A stretch of DNA of 64,000 nucleotides from Zhihengliuella salsuginis (GCF_014651715.1 NZ_BMXK01000005.1:1-64000), one strand, 5' to 3'; shown: positions 16,995 through 25,744, counted from the stretch's first letter. The notes: generated by a model not told the origin, from the sequence alone. Numbers and translations are program-made.

Positions 16995-18451
16995 AGATCG
17001 CCGTCGCCGGGGCCTCCGGATACATCGGCGGGCGCATCGTGCCCAGACTGCTCGACGCCGGACACGACGTCGCCGTCCTGACCCGCGACGCGGGCCGGCT
17101 CCGGGGACACCCCTGGGCGGAGCAGGTCCGCATCGTCGAGGGCGGGCTCGAGGACCCGTCCGCGGCAGCCGACCTGTGCGCCGAGGCCGACACCCTCTAC
17201 TACCTCGTCCATTCCATGGGCGGCCCGGGCGACTTCGAACGGACCGAACGCGCGTGCGCACTCACTGCCGCCGTGGCCGCGCGGGACGCCGGGGTCTCCA
17301 GGATCGTCTACCTCTCCGGCCTGCATCCGGAAGGGCCGCTGAGCCGGCACCTCGCGTCGCGGCAGGAGGCCGGGCGGATCCTGAAGAGCTCGGGCGTGGC
17401 CCTCTTCGAGCTGCAGGCCGGGCTGGTGATCGGCTCGGGCTCGGCGAGCTTCGAGATGATCCGCCACCTGACCGACGTCCTGCCCGTCATGCCCGCGCCG
17501 CGCTGGGTGCGCAACCGGATCCAGCCGATCGCGGTCCGGGACGCGCTGCACTACCTGCTGGCCGTGGGGGTGGCGGACCCGGAACGGGCGGGCACCTACG
17601 ACATCGGCGGCCCCGACGTGCTGACCTACCGCGAGATGATGCGGACCTATGCGGACGCCGCCGGGCTGCGGCGCCCGCGAATCGTGGCGCTGCCCGTGCT
17701 CACCCCTTGGCTCGCCGCCCAGTGGGTCAACCTGGTCACCCCCATCCCGCGGGCCCTGGCGATCCCGCTGGTCGAGTCGCTCCAGCACGACTGCGTGGCC
17801 GGCGACCGGAGAATCGATCGGATCATCGACCCGCCCGCGGGCGGCCTCACCGGCTACCGCCGTTCCGTCGACCTGGCGCTCGAGCGCCTCGATCTGGACT
17901 CCGTGGAGACCACGTGGGCGACCGCGCACGCCGTCGACCAGCCCGCCGAACCGCTCCCGTCCGACCCGGAGTGGGCGGGGCGGACTGCCTTCGTGGACCG
18001 CCGGGAGATGCGCTCGTCGGCGTCGCCCGAGGACCTGTGGCGCGTGGTCGTGGCGATCGGCGGCGAGGCGGGCTGGTACTCGCTGCCGCCCGCGTGGCGC
18101 CTGCGCGGCCTGCTGGACAAGATCGTCGGCGGCGCCGGGTTGACCCGCGGCCGCCGCAGCCGCAGCGGCCTGCGCGCGGGCGACGTCGTCGACTTCTGGA
18201 GGGTCGAGGAGATCGAGGAGGGCCGGCTGCTCCGGCTCCGCGCCGACATGCGGGTCCCGGGGCAGGCGTGGCTCGAGTTCGCGGTGGAGCCCGACGGCAC
18301 GGGCAGCCGGTGCCGCCAGCGGGCGGTCTTCTTCCCGCACGGGCTCTCCGGGCGGCTGTACTGGTGGGCTATGGCGCCGTTCCATGGGACGATTTTCTCG
18401 GGGATGGCTCGGCGCATGGTCGAGCGGGCCGAGCAAGGAGGAGACGCGTGA
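16991..18451 (+). CDS. NAD(P)-binding SDR/NmrA-type protein with C-terminal DUF2867 region
   Basis: A 486-residue protein. Residues 1-300 are an extended or atypical SDR (GASGYIGGRIVPRL dinucleotide motif, YLVHSMGG, LHPEGPLSRHLASRQEAG). Residues about 325-486 resemble the SRPBCC-like DUF2867 module (GWYSLPPAWRLRGLLDKIVGG; DVVDFWRVEE). The usual SDR Tyr-xxx-Lys catalytic pair is not obvious, so it may be a ligand-binding rather than redox protein. It is coupled by 4-base overlaps to the tspO-like gene and idi, so a job near isoprenoid or carotenoid metabolism is likely but undefined. Confidence 0.75.
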   Translation: MKIAVAGASGYIGGRIVPRLLDAGHDVAVLTRDAGRLRGHPWAEQVRIVEGGLEDPSAAADLCAEADTLYYLVHSMGGPGDFERTERACALTAAVAARDAGVSRIVYLSGLHPEGPLSRHLASRQEAGRILKSSGVALFELQAGLVIGSGSASFEMIRHLTDVLPVMPAPRWVRNRIQPIAVRDALHYLLAVGVADPERAGTYDIGGPDVLTYREMMRTYADAAGLRRPRIVALPVLTPWLAAQWVNLVTPIPRALAIPLVESLQHDCVAGDRRIDRIIDPPAGGLTGYRRSVDLALERLDLDSVETTWATAHAVDQPAEPLPSDPEWAGRTAFVDRREMRSSASPEDLWRVVVAIGGEAGWYSLPPAWRLRGLLDKIVGGAGLTRGRRSRSGLRAGDVVDFWRVEEIEEGRLLRLRADMRVPGQAWLEFAVEPDGTGSRCRQRAVFFPHGLSGRLYWWAMAPFHGTIFSGMARRMVERAEQGGDA

Positions 18452-18972
18452 CGGAGCTGGTGGTCCTGCTGGATGAGGACGGTTCGCCCACGGGCACCTT
18501 CCCCAAAGCCCGCGTGCACACCCGGGACACGCCCCTGCACCTCGCGTTCTCCTGCCACGTCTTCGATGCCGCCGGCCGCGTGCTGATGACGCGCCGCGCC
18601 CTGGGCAAGGTGGCGTGGCCGGGCGTCTGGACCAATTCGTTCTGCGGCCACCCGGCGCCCGGCGAGGCGTCCGCGGCCGCGCTCGAGCGGCGTGCGCAGC
18701 ACGAACTCGGCCTCGAGATCTCCGGCATCGAGCCGCTCCTGCCCGACTTCCGCTACTGGGCGCGCGACGCCGGCGGGATCGTCGAGAACGAGGTGTGCCC
18801 CGTCTTCCGGGCCACCGCGGCAGCGGATCCCGTCCCGCGCGACGACGAGGTGGGCGAGTGGGCGTGGGTCGAGCCCGCCGAAGCCCGGCGGGCCGTGCTC
18901 GCGGCGCCCTTCGCGTTCAGCCCGTGGCTGGTGCTCCAGGTGGAGCAGGGCGTCTGGGGAGACGGCGCCTGA
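18448..18972 (+). CDS. idi: Isopentenyl-diphosphate delta-isomerase type I
   Basis: A 174-residue Nudix-fold isomerase interconverting IPP and DMAPP. Active-site C66 and metal ligand H68 are in WTNSFCGHP, the Nudix-like helix is around residues 79-89, and the metal and acid glutamates E114 and E116 lie in IVENEVCPVF. The GTG start follows AAGGAGGA and overlaps the previous stop. As last gene of the plus-strand operon it supplies DMAPP for CrtEb and IPP for CrtE, the functional partner of the divergent crt genes. Confidence 0.95.
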   Translation: MTELVVLLDEDGSPTGTFPKARVHTRDTPLHLAFSCHVFDAAGRVLMTRRALGKVAWPGVWTNSFCGHPAPGEASAAALERRAQHELGLEISGIEPLLPDFRYWARDAGGIVENEVCPVFRATAAADPVPRDDEVGEWAWVEPAEARRAVLAAPFAFSPWLVLQVEQGVWGDGA

Positions 18973-18979
18973 CTTCGTA

Positions 18980-18999
18980 ACCGGCAGGATTCTGCCGGT
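18980..18999 (+). terminator. Hairpin after idi
   Basis: ACCGGCAG and CTGCCGGT form a perfect 8-base stem with a GATT loop, 7 bases after the idi stop. No T run, as is common for actinobacterial terminators. Confidence 0.55.
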
Positions 19000-19115
19000 G
19001 TGCGCCCTGCGGCACCGCCGCGCGGAGCTGCCCGACGACGTCCGGTGATGTGCTCTGAAAGCGGGACGCCGGTGCCGTTAAAGTGCGCGAAACAGCGGCG
19101 CGTTAGCATCGTGGG

Positions 19116-19979
19116 ATGGGATTCGAACCGCTAACTCTCCTGCCCGGGCCGCTCGTCGGCGTCGAATGGCTGGCCTGCAACGTCAACCACGTGGTGGTGC
19201 TCGACGCGTCGATCGCGCCGCACCTTGCACACGATCGACATATTCCGGGCGCCCGCCGGTTCGACATCGACTCCGAATTCTCCGATCCCGCCTCCGCCCT
19301 CCCGCACACCATGCCCGGTGCCGCGCAGCTGCAGGAGCAACTGCGTGCGATCGGCATCAACGAGGCGAGCACCGTGGTGGTCTACGACGCGGCGGGGATC
19401 TACTCCGCCCCGCGCGCCTGGTGGATGCTCAAGGCCGCGGGCCTCGAGCGGGTCGCCGTGCTCGACGGCGGCCTGCCCGCCTGGGAGGGGGCCGGCCAGG
19501 CCGTCGACCAGGGCCCTGCGGGGTACGACGGCGCCGCCGGTGACGTCGTCGTCCGCCTGGACGCCGACGCGTTCGTCGACGCGGACCACGTGGCCGCGGT
19601 GCTGGGCGGCGAGGGCGACGCCGTCGTGCTGGACGCGCGCAGCCGCGAGCGATTCGCCGGGTCCGCGCCCGAGCCGCGCGAGGGCCTGCGCGCCGGGCAC
19701 ATGGCCGGGTCCGCGAACCTGCCGTTCGCCGAGCTGGTGCGCGACGGGCGGATGGCCTCGGTGCCGGAGCTGCGGCGGGCGTTCGAGGAGTCGGCGCCGG
19801 GCGTCGTGCTCGGGCGGCGCGGCCTGATCACCAGCTGCGGGTCCGGGGTGACCGCGTCCGTGCTGGCGCTGGCCGCCGAGCTGGCGGGCGAGCCGCGCGT
19901 GGCGGTGTACGACGGGTCGTGGGCCGACTGGGGCCGCGAGGATCCGGAGGGTGCGCGGCCGATCCAGACCGGAGCGTAA
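19116..19979 (+). CDS. Sulfurtransferase with two rhodanese domains (3-mercaptopyruvate type)
   Basis: A 287-residue tandem rhodanese. The inactive N-terminal domain spans about residues 10-130 (HIPGARRFDID), the catalytic one about 150-280. The active-site loop has C241 in ITSCGSGVTAS; CGSGVTA is typical of 3-mercaptopyruvate sulfurtransferase rather than thiosulfate rhodanese. It transfers sulfane sulfur to thiols or cyanide in the cytoplasm. TAGCAT lies 6 bases before the ATG and there is no ribosome site, so it is probably leaderless. Confidence 0.9.
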   Translation: MGFEPLTLLPGPLVGVEWLACNVNHVVVLDASIAPHLAHDRHIPGARRFDIDSEFSDPASALPHTMPGAAQLQEQLRAIGINEASTVVVYDAAGIYSAPRAWWMLKAAGLERVAVLDGGLPAWEGAGQAVDQGPAGYDGAAGDVVVRLDADAFVDADHVAAVLGGEGDAVVLDARSRERFAGSAPEPREGLRAGHMAGSANLPFAELVRDGRMASVPELRRAFEESAPGVVLGRRGLITSCGSGVTASVLALAAELAGEPRVAVYDGSWADWGREDPEGARPIQTGA

Positions 19980-19991
19980 GCAGGCGCCGGT

Positions 19992-20043
19992 CACCTTCGA
20001 TTTGGGCGATGGAAGTCGCTTTTCATCGCCCAAATCGAAGGTG
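19992..20043. terminator. Long perfect 20-base inverted repeat
   Basis: The arms 19992-20011 and 20024-20043 are exact reverse complements. Around the 12-base loop the stem can extend through G-T, A-T and A-T pairs to 23 bases, leaving a 6-base loop. It lies 12 bases after the sulfurtransferase stop and ends 20 bases before the next start. A strong hairpin terminator is the simplest reading, with T residues in the 3' part of the loop rather than after the stem; its length is unusual compared with the 8-19 base stems elsewhere here. Confidence 0.6.
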
Positions 20044-20063
20044 GCGGGCGGCAGGAGGGGCGT

Positions 20064-21194
20064 ATGGAGGCTGAAGAACTGCTGACGGGGCCGCGCGGGC
20101 GCCGGTTCGTGGTCGAGGCGGTGTACCGCGCGCGGGTTCGGGCCGAGCCCGCGATGGGTCGCGCCGCGCCACCCTGGCCTTACGCGGGTGCGTCTGCCGC
20201 GGCGGATTTCCTGCGGAGCGTCGATCCGGCGTCGCTGCGCGGGCTGTCCGAGCGGGACGTGATGGCGAGCATCGTCGAGTCCGTGTACTCGGCGATGTAC
20301 TGGCAGCCCCCGCATGCGGAGGACGTGACGGTGGCGGACCCGCAGGTCGTCGAGGCGCTGCGCCCGGCGGCCGGCATCCTGATCGATCACCCGGTGCTCG
20401 CCGCGCTGGACCGCCCGCTGCTCGCGGAGCCGGGACGGCTGGCGCACCCGGCGGCGCACATCGACTGGGTCGACCACGTGTACCCGGGGCGCCGCGTCCC
20501 TCCGCATCTGTCCCGCACCGACGAGCAGGGCCGGGACAAGCTAGAGCGCTGGCGTCGCCGCACGGACGACGACGTGCGCCGGGCGCGCTCCGATCGACCC
20601 GGCGACGTCACGGCCCTGCACGGCGGCGAGTGGTGGGTTCCGCCGACGATGGTCGGCCTGCTCGCGACGACACCGCTGCCCGGCGCCGACGCGCTCGAGC
20701 CGGGGGCCGATCTCGGGATGCCCCTGCTGCTCCAGGGCATCGAGGACTCCTTCGACCTGAAGGCCGGAACGGTCAGGTTCTTCGACCTCGAGCCCGGCGT
20801 CGCGCCGCGCGTGTACGAGGTCGATTCGACGACCGCCTGGGCGCGACTGGTGGCGGCATTCCCGCTCGACGTCACGCCGGCCCGCCGCCACGAGTACTAC
20901 CAGGTCACCGGGCTCGACGTCGCGTGGTTCATGCCGGACTGGCAGCGGGTCGCCGAAGAGTACGACGCCGTCCACGTCACCGTGGGCGGCTACCTCACCA
21001 CGGCGACCCGCGCCATCCGCCTGGACCCGGCGCTGGCCCCGGACGCGCACACGATGCTCGCGGGCTGGAACCCGGACCAGGCGTACTGGTTGGCCGCGCC
21101 GCTGGGCGAGGCGGGGCGATACGACGTCGAGCTCGTCGATTCCGGCTCCGGCGACCGCCTCGACGCCGCAACGTGGCGGCGCGCGGCGACCTGA
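20064..21194 (+). CDS. Protein of unknown function
   Basis: A 376-residue soluble protein that I do not recognise. It has no signal peptide, membrane segment or familiar catalytic motif. Notable segments are YSAMYWQPPHAED (near residue 76), HIDWVDHVYPGRRVP (about 133), GGEWWVPPTMVGLLATTPLPG (about 189) and GYLTTATRAIRL near the end; aromatic and His residues are frequent. GGCAGGAGGGGCGT gives a good ribosome site. It stands alone after the long inverted repeat and is convergent with the DHFR-like gene 13 bases away. Codon use matches its neighbours, so it is a real gene. Confidence 0.7.
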   Translation: MEAEELLTGPRGRRFVVEAVYRARVRAEPAMGRAAPPWPYAGASAAADFLRSVDPASLRGLSERDVMASIVESVYSAMYWQPPHAEDVTVADPQVVEALRPAAGILIDHPVLAALDRPLLAEPGRLAHPAAHIDWVDHVYPGRRVPPHLSRTDEQGRDKLERWRRRTDDDVRRARSDRPGDVTALHGGEWWVPPTMVGLLATTPLPGADALEPGADLGMPLLLQGIEDSFDLKAGTVRFFDLEPGVAPRVYEVDSTTAWARLVAAFPLDVTPARRHEYYQVTGLDVAWFMPDWQRVAEEYDAVHVTVGGYLTTATRAIRLDPALAPDAHTMLAGWNPDQAYWLAAPLGEAGRYDVELVDSGSGDRLDAATWRRAAT

Positions 21195-21207
21195 CGTCGT
21201 CGTGCGC

Positions 21208-21852
21208 TTATTTGCGCCAGAAGAGGTGGTGGACGATCCCGCTGGGGCTCGGCACCACTTCCAGGTGGAAGCGGTCGGTGAGGTCCTCGGGGCTGTGCCA
21301 GAACCGCTCGCCGCGCTGGATCTCGACGGGTGCCATCGCCACGTGCATCGTGTCCACGAGGTCGGCCTCGAGGAACTCCAGCACCGTTGCGACGCCCCCG
21401 CCGATGCGGACGTCCTTCCCGTCCGCGGCCTCGACCGCTTCCTCCAGCACCTCCTGCGGGGACGCGTCCCGGAAGTGGAAGGTGGTGTCCGAGAGCGAGA
21501 ACGACGGCCGGGGGTGGTGCGTGAGCACGAAGACCGGCGTGCGGAACGGCGGGTCGTCGCCCCACCAGCCCTTCCAGTCCTCGTTCTCCCAGGGGCCCCG
21601 CTGCGGGCTGAACTTGTTGCGGCCCATGATCTCCGCGCCGATGTTGTTGGCGAAGTCGCGGGTGAAGTAGTCGTCCAGTCCGTAGGTCCCGCCCGGATCC
21701 GTCCGGTTGGGCCAGTGCGCCGTGGCGCCCGCCCAGGAGGCGAGATCGGCCGGGTTCGCGTGCCCGAACGGCCGCTCGAGGCTCTGGCCCTCGCCCGCAC
21801 CGAATCCGTCGGTAGAGAGCATGAAGTTCTGGACGCGCACCAGCGGTGCCAT
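21208..21852 (-). CDS. Dihydrofolate-reductase-like protein (RibD C-terminal domain family)
   Basis: A 214-residue single-domain reductase of the RibD-C/DHFR-like family. Features are VRVQNFMLSTDGFGAG at the start, IMGRNKFSP, TPVFVLTHHPRPSF and VRIGGGVATVLEFLEADLVD, the usual NADPH-binding GGG segment. The substrate is unknown; in most bacteria these are stand-alone proteins not tied to riboflavin synthesis. GGAAGGAACC lies before the ATG. It is divergent from rlmN, about 150 bases apart. Confidence 0.85.
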   Translation of the reverse strand: MAPLVRVQNFMLSTDGFGAGEGQSLERPFGHANPADLASWAGATAHWPNRTDPGGTYGLDDYFTRDFANNIGAEIMGRNKFSPQRGPWENEDWKGWWGDDPPFRTPVFVLTHHPRPSFSLSDTTFHFRDASPQEVLEEAVEAADGKDVRIGGGVATVLEFLEADLVDTMHVAMAPVEIQRGERFWHSPEDLTDRFHLEVVPSPSGIVHHLFWRK

Positions 21853-22005
21853 TTCGGTTCCTTCCGTAGTGACGCTCGGTGCTTCGGAATCTACTCCCGG
21901 CCACGGCCCGTGTAAACGGATGCGAACGAGCGGTGCGCCGTCGTCGTGCCGGATGTCGGGGAGAACACGTGGTGGCGACTGGACACGCGTGGGACAATCG
22001 AAATA

Positions 22006-23229
22006 ATGACTTCTCAAAATCCCTCCAAGGCCGGACTCAACCGACCCCGCCCACAGGTGCGCCCGACCGCCGAAGGTTGGAAGCAGCCGATGGGCCCGGA
22101 CGGCCGTCCACAGCTGCAGTTCGCCCAGAAGCCGCGCGTCTCCCAGCCGCCCGTGCACCTGGCCGACCTCACGCTCGCCGAGCGGCAGGAGAAGCTCAAG
22201 GAGATGGGCCTGCAGAGCTTCCGCGCCAAGCAGCTCTCCGTGCACTACTTCCAGCATTTCACCACCGACCCGGAGCAGATGACGGACCTGCCGTCGGCGC
22301 AGCGCGAGCAGCTCGTCGAGGCCATGTTCCCGACCCTGCTGACCGAGGTGAAGCGACTGGTCACCGACAACGGCGACACCATCAAGTTCCTGTGGCGGCT
22401 GTTCGACGGCTCCCTGGTCGAGTCCGTGCTGATGCGCTACCCGGGCCGCGTGACGCTGTGCGTGTCCAGCCAGTGCGGCTGCGGCATGAACTGCCCGTTC
22501 TGTGCCACCGGCCAGAACGGCCTGACCCGCAACATGTCGGCCGCGGAGATCCTGGACCAGATCGTCCAGGCGAACCGCGTGATCGCCGAGGGCGGGCTCA
22601 AGGGCAGCAACCGCGAGGGCGTGCACGACGCCGAGCGCGTCACCAACATCGTCTTCATGGGCATGGGCGAGCCCCTGGCCAACTACAAGCGCGTCATGAA
22701 CTCCGTGCACCGCATGATCGACGAGGCCCCCGAGGGCCTGGGCATGAGCGCCCGCGGCATCACCATCTCGACGGTGGGCCTGGTCCCGGCGATCAACAAG
22801 CTGGCGGAGGAGGACATCCCGATCACGTTCGCGCTGTCCCTGCACGCGCCGGACGACGAGTTGCGCGACGACCTGATCCCCGTCAACTCCCGCTGGAACG
22901 CGGACGAGGCCATCGACGCCGCGTTCAACTACTACAAGAAGACCGGGCGCCGCGTCTCGATCGAGTACGCGCTGATCAAGGACATGAACGACCACCCGTG
23001 GCGCGCGGCCCTGCTGGCGAAGAAGCTGAACGCGCGCGGCCGCGGCTGGGTGCACGTGAACCCGATCCCGCTGAACCCGACCCCGGGGTCCATCTGGACG
23101 TCATCGGAGCCCGCAGTCATGCAGGAGTTCCTCGACGTGCTGAACGACGCCGGCGTGCCGACCACCCTGCGCGACACCCGCGGCAAGGAGATCGACGGCG
23201 CCTGCGGCCAGCTCGCCGCGTCCGAATAA
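22006..23229 (+). CDS. rlmN: 23S rRNA (adenine-2503-C2) methyltransferase RlmN
   Basis: A 407-residue radical SAM enzyme methylating A2503 of 23S rRNA and A37 of some tRNAs. The 4Fe-4S ligands C159, C163 and C166 lie in QCGCGMNCPFCATGQ. The accessory N-terminal domain (about residues 50-125) and the ITISTVGLVPAI and VHVNPIPLNPTPGS motifs are present. The start at 22006 is 7 bases after GACAAT with no ribosome site, consistent with a leaderless message. A hairpin follows the stop codon. Confidence 0.95.
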   Translation: MTSQNPSKAGLNRPRPQVRPTAEGWKQPMGPDGRPQLQFAQKPRVSQPPVHLADLTLAERQEKLKEMGLQSFRAKQLSVHYFQHFTTDPEQMTDLPSAQREQLVEAMFPTLLTEVKRLVTDNGDTIKFLWRLFDGSLVESVLMRYPGRVTLCVSSQCGCGMNCPFCATGQNGLTRNMSAAEILDQIVQANRVIAEGGLKGSNREGVHDAERVTNIVFMGMGEPLANYKRVMNSVHRMIDEAPEGLGMSARGITISTVGLVPAINKLAEEDIPITFALSLHAPDDELRDDLIPVNSRWNADEAIDAAFNYYKKTGRRVSIEYALIKDMNDHPWRAALLAKKLNARGRGWVHVNPIPLNPTPGSIWTSSEPAVMQEFLDVLNDAGVPTTLRDTRGKEIDGACGQLAASE

Positions 23230-23242
23230 CCCGCAGAGCAGA

Positions 23243-23277
23243 CCGGGCGTGCGACTCGCGACGAGTCGCACGCCCGG
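23243..23277. terminator. Bidirectional hairpin between rlmN and the exported isomerase gene
   Basis: A perfect 16-base stem (23243-23258 with 23262-23277) and a CGA loop, lying between two convergent genes. It probably ends transcription from both sides. Confidence 0.65.
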
Positions 23278-23299
23278 CGCGCGTTGAGGCCCCTCGAGC

Positions 23300-24241
23300 C
23301 TAGAAGCGCAGGGTGCGGAGGTAGTTGTAGCCCACCTCGGCGGTCTGCAGCGGGGTGACATCGGGCTGGTCGTTCTCCACGATGAACTCCTTTGGCCGGT
23401 GAGCCGCGAAAATGCGCGAGAAGTCGATGGTCCCGGTGCCGAGGTCGGCGAAGCCGCCCGAGGCGTCGCGGTCCTTCACGTGGTACTGCAGGACCTTCTG
23501 CGGCGCCTGGTGGATGGTGTCGATCGCGAACTGGACGGGATCCGCGGCGCCCACGCCGACGCCGCCCGTCACGGCCCAGTAGAGGTCGACCTCGAGGTGG
23601 ACCAGCTTCGGATCGAGGCGGCTGGTGAAGATGTCCCACGGGGTCTCGCCGCCGCCGAGGTCGGTGGTGAACTCGTGCGCGTGGTTGTGGTAGCCGTACT
23701 TCAGGCCCGATTCCTGCGCGACGGCGGCCTCGGCGTTCATCTGGTCGGCCCACCTCCGCCAGTCGTCGCCGTTGCTGGAGGCCAGGTACGGGACGTTCAT
23801 GTGGGTCTGGCCGAGGGTGAGGGCGTTGGAGATCTTGGCCTCGAGCCCGGCGGGGGAGGAGCTGATCCCGTCGTGGCTCGACGACGGCCTGATGCCGAGC
23901 GAATCGAGGGTCGACCGCATCTGCTCCGCCGTCCGGCCGTACAGTCCGGCGAGCTCAACCTTCTTGTACCCGTAGTCGGCGAGGCTGGCCAGCGTCGCGT
24001 CCACGCCCTCGCCGCGCATGATGGACCGGAGCGTGTAGAGCTGGATGCTGATCAGGCCCGGGGGTACGCTCCGGCCCGCGGCGTTGCCGGCGGGCGCTGC
24101 GAAGGCGGCGGTCCCGCCGACGGTGGCGAGGCCGGCGCCCAACCCGAGGGCGGCGGTCCCGCGGAGGAAGCTCCGCCGGTCGACGCCTTTCTGCTCGAGG
24201 GAGGCGCGGAGGGCTGCTGGGGCATTGAATCCGAAGCACAT
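23300..24241 (-). CDS. Tat-exported sugar phosphate isomerase/epimerase-like TIM barrel
   Basis: A 313-residue protein. The N-terminus has a Tat signal (DRRSFLRGTAALGLGAG, then a hydrophobic stretch ending AAFAAPA near residue 50). The rest is an AP-endonuclease-2-like xylose isomerase barrel: ISIQLYTLRS, GYKKVELAGLYGRT, YHNHAHEF with its metal His and Glu, HLEVDLYWAV and QYHVKDRD, ending PKEFIVEND. Such exported barrels often act on oxidised or keto sugars, or are of unknown activity. The ATG at 24241 follows AGAAAGG; the frame extends to 24283 without a site. Confidence 0.88.
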   Translation of the reverse strand: MCFGFNAPAALRASLEQKGVDRRSFLRGTAALGLGAGLATVGGTAAFAAPAGNAAGRSVPPGLISIQLYTLRSIMRGEGVDATLASLADYGYKKVELAGLYGRTAEQMRSTLDSLGIRPSSSHDGISSSPAGLEAKISNALTLGQTHMNVPYLASSNGDDWRRWADQMNAEAAVAQESGLKYGYHNHAHEFTTDLGGGETPWDIFTSRLDPKLVHLEVDLYWAVTGGVGVGAADPVQFAIDTIHQAPQKVLQYHVKDRDASGGFADLGTGTIDFSRIFAAHRPKEFIVENDQPDVTPLQTAEVGYNYLRTLRF

Positions 24242-24316
24242 AGTGTTTGCCTTTCTGGCAATTCTGAAAACGCCTGGCTGCACGAGCCCTGACGTCCGGG
24301 TGATGTGACTCCCGTT

Positions 24317-24346
24317 ACACTATTTCCGGCTTTTGTTGTCTGTCAA
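24317..24346 (-). promoter_or_regulatory. Promoter of the Tat-exported isomerase gene
   Basis: Read on the minus strand: TTGACA (24346-24341), an 18-base spacer and TAGTGT (24322-24317), about 75 bases before the ATG. It is one of the few near-consensus -35 boxes in the window. The region lies between the isomerase gene and the 3' end of the ROK gene, in an AT-rich patch. Confidence 0.55.
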
Positions 24347-24382
24347 GCAAAACTCGACGAGAATCCCCAGAAGACCGCCGAT

Positions 24383-25591
24383 TCAGCTGGCGGCCTGCCC
24401 GGAGAGACCGTTGACCATGGCGTCGATGCGCTGCGGCGACATGGCGTGGTGGATGGCCAGCATGCTCGCGCCGAGGACGCCGGCGTCGAGCCCCGACCCG
24501 GACTGGACGATCTGCAGGTGCTGGGTCGCCAGGGGGATGGTCCGCGAGTAGACCATCTCGCGGATTCCGGCGATGAAGTGCTCCCCGGTCAGCGTCATCG
24601 ATCCGCCGATGACGATCACCGAGGGGTTGATGAGGCTGACGCACGCGGACAGCACCTCGCCGACGTCCCGGCCGGCCTGGCGCACCGCGTGCACCGCCTC
24701 GGTGCTGCCGGCGGCGACCAGGCGCACGACGTCCTCGCTGGAGTGGGCGTCCAGTCCGAGCGCGCGCAGCTTGGCGGCGACCGCCGGGCCCGAGGCGACG
24801 GCCTCGAGGCAGTCCTGGTTGCCGCAGTGGCACGGGACGCCGTTGCCGCTGTGCACCCGGATGTGGCCGATGTCGCCCGCGACGCCGTCGGCCCCGCGCT
24901 GGAGCATTCCGCTGGAGACGATGCCGGAGCCGATGCCCGTCGCCACCTTCACGAAGATGAGGTTGTCGACGCCGGGCCAGGCGACGTTGCGCTCGCCGAG
25001 CGCCATGATGTTGACGTCGTTGTCCACCAGCACGGGGACGTGGAAGTGGTCCTGCAGGTGGCCGGGGACGTCGTAGCCGTTCCAGCCGGGCATGATCGGC
25101 GGGTTGATCGGCCGCCCCGTGCGGTGCTCCACCGGCCCGGGGACGCCGATGCCGATGGCCAGGAGGTCGCCCGCGGCGCGGTCGGATTCGTCGAGCAGCT
25201 CGTTGCCGAGCTCCACGACGCTCTGGAGTACGACGTCGGGCCCCTGGCCGACCTCGATGGTGCGGCCGGCCTCGCGGAGGCGGAGTCCGCTGAGATCCGT
25301 GAGCGCGACGCGCAGGTGCGAGGCCCCGATGTCGACGCCGAGGACCACCTTGCTGCCGGCCTTGAGGGCGATGCGGGAGGAGGGGCGCCCGCCCGTCGAG
25401 ACGGCCTCGTCCACGAAGCCCACGAGCCCCAGCTCCATCAGCGATTCGATGCGGAGCGTGACGGTCGACCGCGCGAGCCCCATCTGCTCCGCGAGCTCGG
25501 TCTTGGTGCGGGGCCGCCCGTCGCGGAGGATCTGGAACAGCTCGCTGGCTCCTGAGCCGCCGAGGCCGCTGAAGTTGCTTATGTCACTCAT
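24383..25591 (-). CDS. ROK family transcriptional regulator (first)
   Basis: A 402-residue ROK repressor. The winged helix-turn-helix lies at about residues 28-55 (TELAEQMGLARSTVTLRIES), followed by the sugar-kinase-like fold with the phosphate loop VDIGASHLRVAL and the zinc signature CHCGNQDCLEAVA. It senses a sugar or sugar phosphate. A TATGCT -10 box lies 11 bases before the ATG. It sits between two exported isomerase genes and is divergent from the ebo-type operon, which it may control together with the downstream isomerase gene. Confidence 0.88.
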   Translation of the reverse strand: MSDISNFSGLGGSGASELFQILRDGRPRTKTELAEQMGLARSTVTLRIESLMELGLVGFVDEAVSTGGRPSSRIALKAGSKVVLGVDIGASHLRVALTDLSGLRLREAGRTIEVGQGPDVVLQSVVELGNELLDESDRAAGDLLAIGIGVPGPVEHRTGRPINPPIMPGWNGYDVPGHLQDHFHVPVLVDNDVNIMALGERNVAWPGVDNLIFVKVATGIGSGIVSSGMLQRGADGVAGDIGHIRVHSGNGVPCHCGNQDCLEAVASGPAVAAKLRALGLDAHSSEDVVRLVAAGSTEAVHAVRQAGRDVGEVLSACVSLINPSVIVIGGSMTLTGEHFIAGIREMVYSRTIPLATQHLQIVQSGSGLDAGVLGASMLAIHHAMSPQRIDAMVNGLSGQAAS

Positions 25592-25744
25592 CGACTAATT
25601 ACAGCATACGTTTCGACGGAACGCCCGGCGGCCCCGCCGCGCACCGCCCGATGCGTGCCTTCTCGATCGAAGAATGGCCGAAAACGACGCGGATATGTCG
25701 CTGGTCTTCGTAGATTCGTTGTTCGACGTCATTAGGCGTGCTAC

